Assembly (NCBI GenBank): GCA_036555585.1
Contig: DATBLE010000017.1
Coordinates: 124,001-188,000, forward strand
Direction: 5' to 3'
Source of the DNA: DATBLE01 sp036555585
GTDB lineage: Bacteria; Actinomycetota; Thermoleophilia; Gaiellales; Gaiellaceae
Length of the DNA stretch: 64,000 nucleotides
A program made the position numbers and the translations under genes. Positions 7,118 to 17,516 of the stretch are shown in pieces. The notes below the pieces were generated by a model. That model saw only the letters and a list, made by a program, of their open reading frames with translations. It was not told the origin of the DNA and did not search any database. Positions within the stretch are counted from its first letter, which is position 1; each line of letters starts with the position of its first letter.

Positions 7118-9007
7118 GTGAGCGTCGATCCGCAGGCCACGCGGCCCCTCTGGCGCAGGATCGTCGGCTTCAACGCGTTCGCCGCGGTCGTGCTCGGGAT
7201 CGGGGGGTACTACCTGGGCTGGTACATCGGCCACCACCTCGACGCCGTCAGCCTCGAGTACTTCGCCGACACCGACCAGAACGACGTCTCCGTCTTCCTC
7301 GGCTACTTCTTCGGCGTCGCCGGCTTCCTGATCGGCCTCGGCTTCCTCAACTACCCGTTCGCCCGCCTGCGCGGCTATCCGCCCTCGCTGCGCGAGAAGG
7401 AGACCCGGGGGCTCGGCCGCTACTTCGGCCTCTGCACCGACCACAAGGTGGTCGGGATCCAGTACCTCGTCGGCATCGGCCTCTTCTTCTTCATCGGCGG
7501 CCTCAACGCGATGCTGATCCGGGTCGAGCTCCTCCGCCCGAACGAGCAGGTCTTCCCCGCGGGCCAGTATCTGACCCTGGTCGGGATGCACGGCACGATG
7601 ATGATGGGGATCATGTCGAGCGCGATCCTCGGCCCGTTCGCGAACTACGTCGTGCCGCTGATGATCGGGGCCCGGAGGATGGCGTTCCCGCGGATCGAGT
7701 CGCTGACCTTCTGGCTGCTGATGGCCGCCGGGGCGATCCTGACCACGACGATCTTCTTCGGCGGCTTCCCGACCGGCTGGACCGGCTACCAGCCGCTGAA
7801 CGACCAGGCGAACGCCGGGATGGACTCGTACATCGTCTTCTTCTCCCTCGTCGGCCTCTCGATGACGCTGCTCGGCCTGAACATGATCGCGACGATCGTG
7901 ACCATGCGGGCGCCGGGCCTGAGCTGGTCGCGGCTGCCGATCTTCTGCTGGGGCGTGCTGTCGACGGCGACCCTGATGCTGCTGGCGGCGCCGGTCCTGA
8001 TCGCCGTCCTCTCGATGGCGATGCTCGACCGCACGGCGCAGACCACCTTCTTCATCCCGAGCCAGGGCGGGAGCCAGTACCTGTACGAGAACCTCTTCTG
8101 GGTGTTCGGCCACCCGGAGGTGTACATCCTCGCCCTGCCGGGCTTCGCGATCGTGCTCGAGCTCCTCCCGGTGTTCTCGCGCAAGCCGCTCTGGGGCTAC
8201 CGGCTCGCCGTCACCGGGCTGCTTGGCGTCACGCTGCTGAGCTGGCTGGTCTGGCAGCACCACCTGTTCGTCAGCGGCATCAACAGCGACCTGCGCCCGT
8301 TCTACATGCTCTCCACCGAGCTGATCTCGATCCCGACCGGCTTCACGTTCCTCTGCGGGCTGATGACCATCTGGCGGGGGCAGCTCCGGCTGACCGTGCC
8401 GATGCTCTTCTGCCTCGCCTGGTTCTTCAACTTCCTGATCGGCGGGCTGTCCGGCGTCTTCCTGTCCGACGTCCCGAGCGACGTGACCACGCACGGCAGC
8501 TTCTTCTCGATGGCCCACTTCCACTACACGATCATGGGCGGGCTGATCTTCACCTTCTTCGCCGCGATCTACTACTGGATCCCGAAGATGACGGGCTTCC
8601 AGCTGAACGAACGGCTCGGGAAGATCCACTTCTGGTCGATGTTCCTGGCGTTCAACTCGACCTTCGCGCCGCTCTTCGCCGTCGGCTTCCTCGGCCAGCC
8701 CCGCCGGGTCGTCACCTACCCGGACCACCTGCAGTTCCTCAACGACTGGGTGTCCGTCTCGGCCTTCGTGCTGGGGCTGTCCATGCTCGTCTTCCTGGGC
8801 AACTTCGTCTACTCGCTGGTCTTCGCGCGCATCCCGGCGGGGGCGAACCCGTGGGAGTCGCGGTCGCTCGAGTGGCAGCTGCCCTCGCCGGTGCCCGTGC
8901 ACGACTTCGACCGGATCCCGGTGATCACCGGCGATCCGTACGACTACGGCGAGGCGGCGCCGCCCACCGCCGTCCCTGCCCCCGCCCCCGCGGCAGGAGG
9001 AGGCTAG
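7118..9007 (+). CDS. ctaD: Cytochrome c oxidase subunit I
   Basis: 629 residues, catalytic haem-copper subunit that reduces O2 and pumps protons. Conserved features: low-spin haem His in LVGMHGTMMMGIM, the CuB His and cross-linked Tyr in FGHPEVYILALPG, the CuB His pair in VWQHHLFVSGI, and the haem ligands in MAHFHYTIMGG. An N-terminal extension of about 90 residues carries two extra membrane helices (FAAVVLGIGGYYLGWYIG, LGYFFGVAGFLIGLGFL) before the usual first segment (RYFGLCTDHKVVGIQYL). The GTG start has a strong GAGGAGG Shine-Dalgarno. It is followed after 3 bases by subunit III. The proline/alanine-rich C-terminus is probably disordered. Confidence 0.96.
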   Translation: MSVDPQATRPLWRRIVGFNAFAAVVLGIGGYYLGWYIGHHLDAVSLEYFADTDQNDVSVFLGYFFGVAGFLIGLGFLNYPFARLRGYPPSLREKETRGLGRYFGLCTDHKVVGIQYLVGIGLFFFIGGLNAMLIRVELLRPNEQVFPAGQYLTLVGMHGTMMMGIMSSAILGPFANYVVPLMIGARRMAFPRIESLTFWLLMAAGAILTTTIFFGGFPTGWTGYQPLNDQANAGMDSYIVFFSLVGLSMTLLGLNMIATIVTMRAPGLSWSRLPIFCWGVLSTATLMLLAAPVLIAVLSMAMLDRTAQTTFFIPSQGGSQYLYENLFWVFGHPEVYILALPGFAIVLELLPVFSRKPLWGYRLAVTGLLGVTLLSWLVWQHHLFVSGINSDLRPFYMLSTELISIPTGFTFLCGLMTIWRGQLRLTVPMLFCLAWFFNFLIGGLSGVFLSDVPSDVTTHGSFFSMAHFHYTIMGGLIFTFFAAIYYWIPKMTGFQLNERLGKIHFWSMFLAFNSTFAPLFAVGFLGQPRRVVTYPDHLQFLNDWVSVSAFVLGLSMLVFLGNFVYSLVFARIPAGANPWESRSLEWQLPSPVPVHDFDRIPVITGDPYDYGEAAPPTAVPAPAPAAGGG

Positions 9008-9010
9008 GCC

Positions 9011-9697
9011 GTGAGCGAGCTCGTCCAGCACGGCACCGAGTACGCGGTCGTCGAGGCGGAGCCGCCTGAGCAGCTCGGCCGCAACCTGATCTCCGCCGGC
9101 CATCTCCTGGCGAGCGCGACCGCCTTCTTCTTCCTCGGCTTCGTCTTCGCCTACTTCTATCTCCGCTCGCTGAACAACGCCGGGCTCTGGCGGCCCAAGC
9201 ACGTCGACCCCTCGCAGACGCTCGGCGTGCTGGTGATGGCGGGGACGGTCGCCGTCGCCGTGCTCGTCCGGTGGGGGCTCGCGAACCATCGAGCCGACCG
9301 GCGGCCGGCCTGGCGGGTGAAGGGGGCGGTCGCCCTCGCGATCGGAATCGTCGTGGTCGTGCTCCAGGTCGTGGAGTGGACGACGAACGGCTTCGGCCCG
9401 GCCGACGGCGGCTACGCCAGCGTCTTCGTGGGCTGGACGGCGTTCAGCCTCCTCTTCGTCGTCGGCGCGCTGTTCTGGCTCGAGACGGTGCTCGCGACCT
9501 CGATCCGCTACCGCGGCTGGGCGGCGGGCGAGCGCACGGTCGCACCGGGCGAGGCTGCCGGCGACCCCGACCGCCCGGGTGAGGACGTGCGCGACCCGGT
9601 CTCGCTGATCCGGGCCGCCCTGGAAGCCCTGTCGTTCTACTGGGCCCTGCTCGCGGGTCTCGCCATCCTGAGCTGGATCGTCCTCTACCTGATCTAG
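9011..9697 (+). CDS. ctaE: Cytochrome c oxidase subunit III
   Basis: 228 residues with five predicted membrane helices (for example LLASATAFFFLGFVFAYFYL, TLGVLVMAGTVAVAVLVRW, AVALAIGIVVVVLQVVEWT, WTAFSLLFVVGALFWLETVL, ALLAGLAILSWIVLYLI). Subunit III stabilises the catalytic core and is usually 190-260 residues, so the length fits. The GTG start lies 3 bases after the subunit I stop, and the stop is directly followed by the ATG of ctaG. An acidic, proline-containing loop before the last helix (VAPGEAAGDPDRPGEDV) is longer than in most homologues. Identification rests on helix pattern and operon position; the classical subunit III motifs are weak by eye. Confidence 0.88.
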   Translation: MSELVQHGTEYAVVEAEPPEQLGRNLISAGHLLASATAFFFLGFVFAYFYLRSLNNAGLWRPKHVDPSQTLGVLVMAGTVAVAVLVRWGLANHRADRRPAWRVKGAVALAIGIVVVVLQVVEWTTNGFGPADGGYASVFVGWTAFSLLFVVGALFWLETVLATSIRYRGWAAGERTVAPGEAAGDPDRPGEDVRDPVSLIRAALEALSFYWALLAGLAILSWIVLYLI

Positions 9698-10576
9698 ATG
9701 GTTGCCGCCGCGCTCGGCTCATGGAACGTCGAGCCGCCGCTCGTCTTCAGCCTCGCGTGCGCGGTGCTCTACTGGCTCGGCGGCCGGCGCCAGGTCTCGT
9801 CGCGCAGGCTGGGGCTCGAGCGGCGCGGCCGGGCGGCGCTCTTCTACTCGGGGCTCGCGGCGATCGTGCTCGCGCTCGACTCGCCGCTCGACTCGCTCTC
9901 GTCCCGGCTCTTCGCCGCGCACATGACCCAGCACGTCCTGCTGCTCAGCGTCGCGCCGCCGCTGATCGTCGCCTCGGCGCCGTGGAGTCGCCTGTGGCAG
10001 CCGCTTCCGCTCGACTTCCGCCGCGCCGCCGCCCGGATGGTCGTGCTCGACCCCGGGTGGCGCCTGCCGCGTGCCGCCGCACGGGAGCTCGCGCGTCCGC
10101 TGCCCGCCTTCGTGCTCTTCAACCTCAACCTGCTCGTCTGGCACGTGCCCGCGCTGTACGACGCGACGCTGGACAACGCCGCCGTCCACGACCTCGAGCA
10201 TGCGCTGTTCCTCCTCACCGGGCTGCTCTTCTGGGGCCAGGTGATCGACTCCCCGCCGTTTCGCAGCCGGCTCGACCCCCTGCACCGCCTCGCCTTCGTG
10301 ACCGGAGGCATCGCCGTCGGCTGGGTGCTGGCGATCGTGCTCGCGCTCGCGCGCTCGCCGCTGTACGCGGCGTACGCGTCGCTCGACCGGCGCCCGGGTG
10401 GGCTGTCGGCGCTGGGCGACCAGCAGATCGCCGCCGGGGTGATGTGGGTGCCCGGCTCGCTCGCGTTCACGATCGCGTTCGCCCTGATCCTCTACCGCTG
10501 GCTCGGCCCGGAGCCTAGCGCCTCTTCCGCCGCCCGGCCCGCCCGGCTCGGCGTCGCCGGAACCACCGACTCGTGA
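9698..10576 (+). CDS. ctaG: Cytochrome c oxidase assembly factor CtaG (caa3 type)
   Basis: 292 residues, polytopic membrane protein of the Caa3_CtaG family, which helps assemble the copper site of caa3-type oxidases. Family-typical segments are visible: FAAHMTQHVLLLSVAPPLI, LLVWHVPALYDATL, VHDLEHALFLLTGLLFWG and GDQQIAAGVMWVPGSL, each placing His or Met in membrane helices where copper could be handled. It starts at the base after the subunit III stop. This is not the Cox11-type protein also called CtaG in proteobacteria. Its position between oxidase subunits and an SCO chaperone fits copper delivery. Confidence 0.93.
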   Translation: MVAAALGSWNVEPPLVFSLACAVLYWLGGRRQVSSRRLGLERRGRAALFYSGLAAIVLALDSPLDSLSSRLFAAHMTQHVLLLSVAPPLIVASAPWSRLWQPLPLDFRRAAARMVVLDPGWRLPRAAARELARPLPAFVLFNLNLLVWHVPALYDATLDNAAVHDLEHALFLLTGLLFWGQVIDSPPFRSRLDPLHRLAFVTGGIAVGWVLAIVLALARSPLYAAYASLDRRPGGLSALGDQQIAAGVMWVPGSLAFTIAFALILYRWLGPEPSASSAARPARLGVAGTTDS

Positions 10577-10592
10577 CCAACGAGGAGAAGAC

Positions 10593-10736
10593 ATGCTGCA
10601 GACCATTGCCTCCTTCTTCACCGGCTCGCTGCTGACCCTCCTGCTGCCCGTCGGGCTGCTGATCGTGGTCGGGTTGTACTGGGCCCACCTGATCAGGCGG
10701 CGCTCTGCGGGTGCTCGGACCGGCAAGACCGAATGA
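10593..10736 (+). CDS. 47-residue single-helix membrane peptide in the cox operon
   Basis: Small gene with ATG at 10593, Shine-Dalgarno GAGGAGAAG at 10582-10590 and stop at 10734-10736 overlapping the ATG of the SCO gene (ATGA). The peptide begins MLQTIASFFTGSLLTLLLPV, continues through one membrane helix to about LYWAHL, and ends in a basic cytoplasmic tail RRRSAGARTGKTE. Coupling at both ends and the clear ribosome site argue that it is translated. By position it could be a small accessory subunit or assembly peptide of the oxidase. I know no named family for it. Confidence 0.75.
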   Translation: MLQTIASFFTGSLLTLLLPVGLLIVVGLYWAHLIRRRSAGARTGKTE

Positions 10737-11410
10737 CCGACGGCGACGCCACCGGGCCTCCCGCCAGGGCTCGCGTGCCGCTCCGGGGGGTCGTGCTCGC
10801 CGTCGCGGCCGCCGCGCTGGCCGGCATCGGCGCCGGGGTCGCGATCCACGAGCTCGCGGCGCACGGCTCGCGGGGCGCAGCGGCGGCCACGCTCCCGGCC
10901 TTCCACGGACAGGCCTCCTGGGGGGCGGGAAGGCGACCGGCCCCCGCGTTCGCGCTCGACGACCAGAACGGCGCCCTCGTCGGCCTGCGCTCCCTCCGGG
11001 GGAGATCCGTGCTCCTGACGTTCCTCGACTCGCAGTGCAAGGAGGAGTGTCCGATCCAGGGGCGCGAGCTCGGATCGATTCTCCGCCGCCTGCCAGCGGC
11101 CGCGAGGCCGGCGCTGGTCGTCGTCAGCGTCGATCCCTCGGGCGACACGCCGGCGAGCATCCGTCACGCGATGAGCAGGTGGCACCTGGCCGGCCCCTGG
11201 CCCTGGCACTGGCTGAACGGCAGCCGGGCCGCGCTGCGCGGCGTCTGGAAGCGGTACGGCGTCACGGTCGACCCGGGCTCCGGCGACATCGTGCACAGCC
11301 TCGTCCTGTACCTGATCGACCGGGACGGCTACGAGCGGACCGCCTACCTGTACCCCTTCCTGCCCGCCTTCGTCCAGGGCGACCTGGCCAGGCTCGGGGC
11401 GCAGGCGTGA
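10733..11410 (+). CDS. SCO1/SenC-family copper chaperone
   Basis: 225 residues: one N-terminal membrane anchor (VVLAVAAAALAGIGAGVAIH), then an extracytoplasmic thioredoxin fold. Copper ligands of the family are present: Cys102 and Cys106 in DSQCKEECPIQG and His188 in GDIVHSLVLYLID. SCO proteins deliver copper to, or reduce, the CuA site of subunit II. The ATG overlaps the stop of the preceding small gene and the stop overlaps the ctaB start (GTGA), so the block is translationally coupled. The cysteines are spaced CxxxCP, characteristic of SCO and not of thioredoxins (CxxC). Confidence 0.93.
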   Translation: MTDGDATGPPARARVPLRGVVLAVAAAALAGIGAGVAIHELAAHGSRGAAAATLPAFHGQASWGAGRRPAPAFALDDQNGALVGLRSLRGRSVLLTFLDSQCKEECPIQGRELGSILRRLPAAARPALVVVSVDPSGDTPASIRHAMSRWHLAGPWPWHWLNGSRAALRGVWKRYGVTVDPGSGDIVHSLVLYLIDRDGYERTAYLYPFLPAFVQGDLARLGAQA

Positions 11411-12597
11411 GAACGGATGCAGCGCCGGGAGTCCCCCTGCGGCTGACCGCGCTCGTCGCCGTCGCCGGCGTCCTCCTCGCCGTCGTCAGCGGGACGCTCG
11501 GCGGCGGCGCTCCCCACCGGGTCCTGAGCGCGCTGGTCCTCCCGCCGCTGCTCGCGATCGCCCTGGGCGCGCTCCTCGCGCATCGACGGCTCGTCGCTCC
11601 CTCGCTCGTGGCGCTCGCGCTCCTGCTCGCCGCGGCGCTCGTCACCGCCCACGCGCCCCACGTCGTCCTCGCCGCCCTGACGCTGGCCGCGACCGCGGCG
11701 CTCGCCGCCGCGACCTGGCGCGGGGCCGAGGTCGCCGCCGGCCGCGTGCGCGACTACGTCACGCTGACCAAGCCGCGGATCATGAGTCTGCTGCTCCTCA
11801 CCGGCGCCTGCGGCATGGTCGTGGGTGCCCGTGGTGACCCGGGTCCGGGCCGGCTGCTGCTGATGCTGCTGGGGCTGGCGCTCGCCTGCGGAGGCGCGAG
11901 CGCGCTGAACCACGTCCTCGACCGGGACATCGACCGGCTGATGGGGCCGCGCACGGCGGGCCGCCCCGTCGCTGGCGGCCGTATGAGTGCACCCCGCGCG
12001 CTCGAGTTCGGGCTCGCGCTCTCGGCCTGCTCGTTCGTTCTCCTCGCCGCGACCGTGAACGTCCTCACGGCGGTGCTGGCGCTCGTCGGGAACCTGTTCT
12101 ACGTCGTCGTGTACACGGGCTACCTGAAGCGTCGCGGGCCGAGCAACATCGTTCTCGGCGGCGCGGCCGGCGCCGTTCCTCCGCTCGTCGGCTACGCGGC
12201 GGCGACGGGCAGCCTCGCCCTGCCGGCCGCCTGGCTGTTCCTGATCGTCTTCCTCTGGACCCCGCCGCACTTCTGGTCGCTCGCGCTGCTCCTGCGCGAG
12301 CACTACGGCGCCGCGCGCGTCCCGATGCTGCCGGTCGTGCGCGGCGACCGCGCCACGCTGCAGCGCATCGTCGGCTACACGATCGTGCTGGTCGCGGTCT
12401 CCGCCTTGCCCGTCGCGGCCGGATCCTTCGGGCTCGTCTACCTCGCCGGCGCGCTCGTGCTCGGAGGAGCCTTTCTCTCGCTGACGCTGTGGTTGCGTCG
12501 AGCGGCCGACCGCCGGCGAGCGGCGTTCGTCTTCCATGCCTCGCTCCTGTACCTGGCCCTGATCTTCGTCGCCGCCGCGCTCGACGCGGCGGTCTGA
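11407..12597 (+). CDS. ctaB: Protoheme IX farnesyltransferase CtaB with N-terminal membrane extension
   Basis: UbiA-family enzyme making haem O from protohaem and farnesyl diphosphate, needed for the oxidase haem. About 396 residues from GTG 11407, which overlaps the SCO stop. The catalytic part starts near residue 116 (DYVTLTKPRIMSLLLLTGAC), with the first Asp-rich motif NHVLDRDIDRLMGPRTAGRP and the second region YTGYLKRRGPSNIVLGGAAG. Most CtaB proteins are near 300 residues; the extra 100 or so N-terminal residues hold three or four hydrophobic helices of unknown role. No haem A synthase gene lies in the window. Last gene of the oxidase operon, 18 bases from a convergent CoA-transferase gene. 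Confidence 0.93.
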   Translation: MRTDAAPGVPLRLTALVAVAGVLLAVVSGTLGGGAPHRVLSALVLPPLLAIALGALLAHRRLVAPSLVALALLLAAALVTAHAPHVVLAALTLAATAALAAATWRGAEVAAGRVRDYVTLTKPRIMSLLLLTGACGMVVGARGDPGPGRLLLMLLGLALACGGASALNHVLDRDIDRLMGPRTAGRPVAGGRMSAPRALEFGLALSACSFVLLAATVNVLTAVLALVGNLFYVVVYTGYLKRRGPSNIVLGGAAGAVPPLVGYAAATGSLALPAAWLFLIVFLWTPPHFWSLALLLREHYGAARVPMLPVVRGDRATLQRIVGYTIVLVAVSALPVAAGSFGLVYLAGALVLGGAFLSLTLWLRRAADRRRAAFVFHASLLYLALIFVAAALDAAV

Positions 12598-12615
12598 CCG
12601 GGCCGGGCGGTCCGG

Positions 12616-13779
12616 CTACGCCAGACGGATGATGGCCGCTTCGGCCAGCTCGTCGACCTCGTCGGCCGAGTACCCGGCCTCGGCGAGCACCTCGGCCGTG
12701 TGCTCGCCCAGCGCCGGCGGCGCGGCGGCGTAGGCGGGCCGCTCGCCGTCGGCCGAGAACGCGGGGCCGACCGTCGTGTGCCGGCCGAGGCGCTGGAGGA
12801 TCCCGATCGCCCCGGTCTGCGGGTCGGCGGCGACCTCGCCGACGTCCTGGACCGGAGCGGCCGGGACGCCGGCAGCCGCGAGCGCCTCCAGCCAGGCGGC
12901 GCGGGGCCGCTCCCGCAGCCGCGCGGAGAGCGCCTCGACGAGCGCGGCGCGGTTGGTCACGCGGTCGGGGTTGGTCGCGAAGCGCGGGTCGTCGGCCAGC
13001 TCGGGGACGCCGATCGCGTCGGCCAGCCGCCGGAAGAGCCCGTCGTTCGCGGCGGTGATCATCAGCCCGCCGTCCGACGCGGGGAAGACCTGGTAGGGGG
13101 CGATCGCGTGGAAGCCCGTGCCCTGAGGGGTCGGCACGGCTCCGGTCTCGAGGTTGCCGATCAGGTGGTAGGACACGTACGCGAGCGCCGTCTCCCAGAG
13201 CGACACGTCGAGCGTGTGACCGCCGCCCGCGTGCAGCGCGGCGAGGATCGCGAACGCGGCGTACATCCCGGTGCCGTGGTCGATCAGCGACACGCCGACC
13301 CGTACGCCCTCGCCGCCCGGCTCGCCGGTGACGCTGATCAGGCCTCCGGCCGCCTGGAGCAGGGGGTCGTAGCCGGGCAGCATCCGCTTCGGCCCGGTGC
13401 TCCCGTACGACGAGATCGTGCAGCAGACGAGCTCGGGCCTGCGGGCCCGGAGCGCCGCCGCGTCCAGGCCGAGCTCCTCGGCCAGGCCCGGCCGCAGGCT
13501 CTGGACGACCACGTCGGCGCGGTCGACGAGCCGCAGGACCAGCTCCGTGCCGCGCCGCAGGTCGATCGCCGCCGACCGCTTCCCGGCGTTGGCCGCGACG
13601 AACAGCGTCCCGAGGTCGCCCGCGAACGGCGGGCCCCACGAGCGCGCCTCGTCCCCGGCCGGCGGCTCGACCTTGACCACGTCGGCACCGAGCGCCCCCA
13701 GCAGCTGGGTGCAGACCGGGCCGGCATAGGAGGTGGTCACGTCGACGACGCGGATGCCGGCCAGCGGCGCGAAGGGCAT
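12616..13779 (-). CDS. CaiB/BaiF family (class III) CoA transferase
   Basis: 387 residues. Class III CoA transferases move CoA between carboxylic acids through an aspartyl-CoA intermediate. Visible motifs: GIRVVDVTTSYAGPVCTQLL at the N-terminus, GADVVKVEPPAGDEAR, FVAANAGKRSAAIDLR, and the probable catalytic Asp in SLIDHGTGMYAAFAILAAL. The ATG at 13779 overlaps the stop of the upstream cyclase gene (TGATG), so the two are co-transcribed. No substrate is suggested by the neighbours. Homologues act on formyl-, carnitinyl-, succinyl- or alpha-methylacyl-CoA; the sequence alone does not choose. Confidence 0.9.
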   Translation of the reverse strand: MPFAPLAGIRVVDVTTSYAGPVCTQLLGALGADVVKVEPPAGDEARSWGPPFAGDLGTLFVAANAGKRSAAIDLRRGTELVLRLVDRADVVVQSLRPGLAEELGLDAAALRARRPELVCCTISSYGSTGPKRMLPGYDPLLQAAGGLISVTGEPGGEGVRVGVSLIDHGTGMYAAFAILAALHAGGGHTLDVSLWETALAYVSYHLIGNLETGAVPTPQGTGFHAIAPYQVFPASDGGLMITAANDGLFRRLADAIGVPELADDPRFATNPDRVTNRAALVEALSARLRERPRAAWLEALAAAGVPAAPVQDVGEVAADPQTGAIGILQRLGRHTTVGPAFSADGERPAYAAAPPALGEHTAEVLAEAGYSADEVDELAEAAIIRLA

Positions 13780-14534
13780 CAGAAGAACGCGACCTTGATC
13801 AGGAAGCCGATGCCGACGAGCACCCCGAGGAAGAGGAGCAGCGTGACCAGCCCGAAGGCGGTCAGCCCGGTGAGCTTCGCGGTCGGCGGCTTGCTTCCGG
13901 CGAAGACCGAGCTCAGCTGCGCCTCGACGATCGACTCGACGTGCCTGGAGATGCGGTCGCCGAAGTCCGAGTGCGAGCCCTCGGTCTTCAGCATCGGGAA
14001 GTAGCGTGGCGAGTCGCCGAGCTCCAGCTGGTAGATGTGCTCGGCGCGGACGTCCTTCAGCTTCTGCTCGCCCAGGTCGCGGATCGAGACGCCCTCCGGC
14101 AGGTCGCCGCCGACGAGCGCGCGGGTGGTCTCCGAGAGCAGCACCTGCCCGCCGTGCCCGGCGGAGCAGATCCGCGCCGCGCGGACCACGTCGAGGCCGA
14201 TGTAGCCCTCGTCGCCGACTGCCGGCTCGCCGGTGTGCAGCCCCATGCGGACCCGGACCGCGGCCCTGCCGGGCCACGTGTGCGCCTCGAGCGCGCGCTG
14301 GCCGGCGACCGCCGCCGCGACCGCGTCGCGCGCCCGCCGGAAGGAGTAGAAGAACGCGTCGCCCTGCGTGTCGACCTCGCGCCCCTCCGCCGAGCTGAAC
14401 GCCTCCCGCAGGATCCGCCGGTGGTCGGCGACGACCGTCGTGTAGTCGGAGCCGAGCTCCTGGAGCAGCCTGGTCGACCCCTCGATGTCGGTGAACAGGA
14501 ACGTCACCGTGCCGGTCGGGAACGGGGAGGACAC
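13779..14534 (-). CDS. Class III nucleotide cyclase with C-terminal membrane anchor
   Basis: 251 residues from GTG 14534. The cyclase homology domain (about 5-165) has the two metal-binding Asp regions FLFTDIEGSTRLLQELG and DTQGDAFFYSF, and VRVRMGLHTGEPAVGDEGY near the second half of the fold; such domains form dimers that make cAMP or cGMP. The last 30 residues are strongly hydrophobic (LTAFGLVTLLLFLGVLVGIG), so the enzyme is probably tail-anchored with its catalytic domain inside. The start is fixed by GATAAT 7 bases upstream (leaderless). It is coupled to the CoA-transferase gene downstream. Base specificity is not resolved by eye. Confidence 0.85.
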   Translation of the reverse strand: MSSPFPTGTVTFLFTDIEGSTRLLQELGSDYTTVVADHRRILREAFSSAEGREVDTQGDAFFYSFRRARDAVAAAVAGQRALEAHTWPGRAAVRVRMGLHTGEPAVGDEGYIGLDVVRAARICSAGHGGQVLLSETTRALVGGDLPEGVSIRDLGEQKLKDVRAEHIYQLELGDSPRYFPMLKTEGSHSDFGDRISRHVESIVEAQLSSVFAGSKPPTAKLTGLTAFGLVTLLLFLGVLVGIGFLIKVAFF

Positions 14535-14541
14535 GCGCCTG

Positions 14542-14549
14542 ATTATCGT
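14542..14549. promoter_or_regulatory. Overlapping divergent -10 boxes (cyclase / thioredoxin-domain gene)
   Basis: Only 21 bases separate the two starts. On the minus strand GATAAT (14547-14542) lies 7 bases before the cyclase GTG; on the plus strand TATCGT (14544-14549) lies 6 bases before the ATG at 14556. The hexamers overlap, so polymerase probably cannot occupy both at once, and both mRNAs would be leaderless. Confidence 0.55.
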
Positions 14550-14555
14550 GGCGGG

Positions 14556-16423
<1,868 letters not shown>

Positions 16424-16427
<4 letters not shown>

Positions 16428-17497
16428 ACGACGAACGCCTCGGGCCGCGCCGCCCCGCGCTCGAACCGCCCGACGTCGAAGGCGGACAGGTCGAGCGTCG
16501 GCTCGCGGCCCGCGATCAGCTCGGCCACGTGCTCGCCCACGGCCGGCGCCTGCTGGAAGCCGTGCCCGGAGAACCCGGTGGCGTAGAGGAAGCCCTCGGG
16601 CTCGGACACCCGGCCGACGAGCGCGTTGTGGTCGGGGCTCACCTCGTAGTAGCCCCACCACGACGTCTGCACGGGCAGGTCGGCGAGGAGCGGCAGGCGC
16701 GCCAGCCCCGCCTCCGCCACCTCCTCGAGCGTCTGCTCTCGCCCGCCGAACACGATGCCCGGCCCCTCCCGGTGGAAGTAGAACGAGGTCGAGAAGTCGA
16801 TCGTCAGCGGCAGCCGCTCCGGCAGGCCGCCGTCCTCGGGCGAGAACCAGATCCAGCGCTTCTCGCCCTCGACCGGCAGGTCGACGCCGGCCATCGCCGC
16901 CACCTCCCGCGACCACGCGCCGGCGCAGCAGACGACCGTCCTGCAGGCGATCGCGCCCCTGGACGTCTCGACGGCGGCGACGCGTCCGGCGTCCACCCGA
17001 ACGCCGGTGACCTCGCAGCCCTGCCTGACGTCGAGCCCGCGCGCGTACCACTGGACGACCGACTCCGGCGACGCGTAGCCGTCGAGCTCGCAGAAGGTCG
17101 CGCCCACGAGTCCGTCCGGCTCGAGCAAGGGGACGATCTCGAGCGCCTCCTCGACCGAGAGCTCGCGCGAGGGCACGCCGAGGCGCTGCTGGAGCGCGAG
17201 CGCCCCCCGGAAGGAGGCGAGGTCCTCCTCGCGGTCGAGCAGGAACAGGTAGCCGTACCGGCGGAAGTCGATTCCTTCCATCCGGCCGAACTCGTCCATC
17301 GAGCGGAGCGCGATCCGGATGTTCAGCTCGTCCGAGAACTGCGCCCGGATCCCGCCGGCCGAACGGCTGGTCGACCCGGCGGCCAGCGAGTCGCGCTCGA
17401 GCAGCACGACGTCGTCCAGGCCGAGCTCGCGCAGGTGCCAGGCGACGCTCGCGCCCATCGCCCCGCCGCCCACGACCACGATCTCGTGGGTCTCCAT
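16424..17497 (-). CDS. DAO-family FAD-dependent oxidoreductase (sarcosine/glycine oxidase-like)
   Basis: 357 residues. The N-terminal Rossmann motif EIVVVGGGAMGASVAWHLRE and VVLLERDSLAAGSTSRSAGG bind FAD; the C-terminal GFLYATGFSGHGFQQAPAVG is the second flavin motif of the DAO family (sarcosine oxidase beta subunit, glycine oxidase, D-amino-acid dehydrogenases). These enzymes oxidise secondary or primary amines of amino acids. Substrate is not deducible, and no partner subunits or folate enzymes lie nearby. Start at ATG 17497, 7 bases after TACCTT on the minus strand. Divergent from a LivG-like gene with 19 bases between. Confidence 0.88.
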
Positions 17498-17503
17498 GCG
17501 CTC

Positions 17504-17510
17504 TAAGGTA
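17504..17510. promoter_or_regulatory. Overlapping divergent -10 boxes (FAD oxidoreductase / LivG-like ATPase)
   Basis: TAAGGT (17504-17509, plus) lies 7 bases before the GTG at 17517, and TACCTT (17510-17505, minus) lies 7 bases before the ATG at 17497. The two hexamers are near reverse complements and overlap by 5 bases. This arrangement decides both start codons and implies leaderless, mutually exclusive transcripts. Confidence 0.6.
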
Positions 17511-17516
17511 CGCCTC

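Noticed and set aside
7001..9289. Very long open frame antisense to the oxidase genes
   Set aside because: Arg/Glu/Asp/Gln-rich low-complexity translation typical of the antisense frame of GC-rich genes; the plus strand encodes clear subunits I and III.
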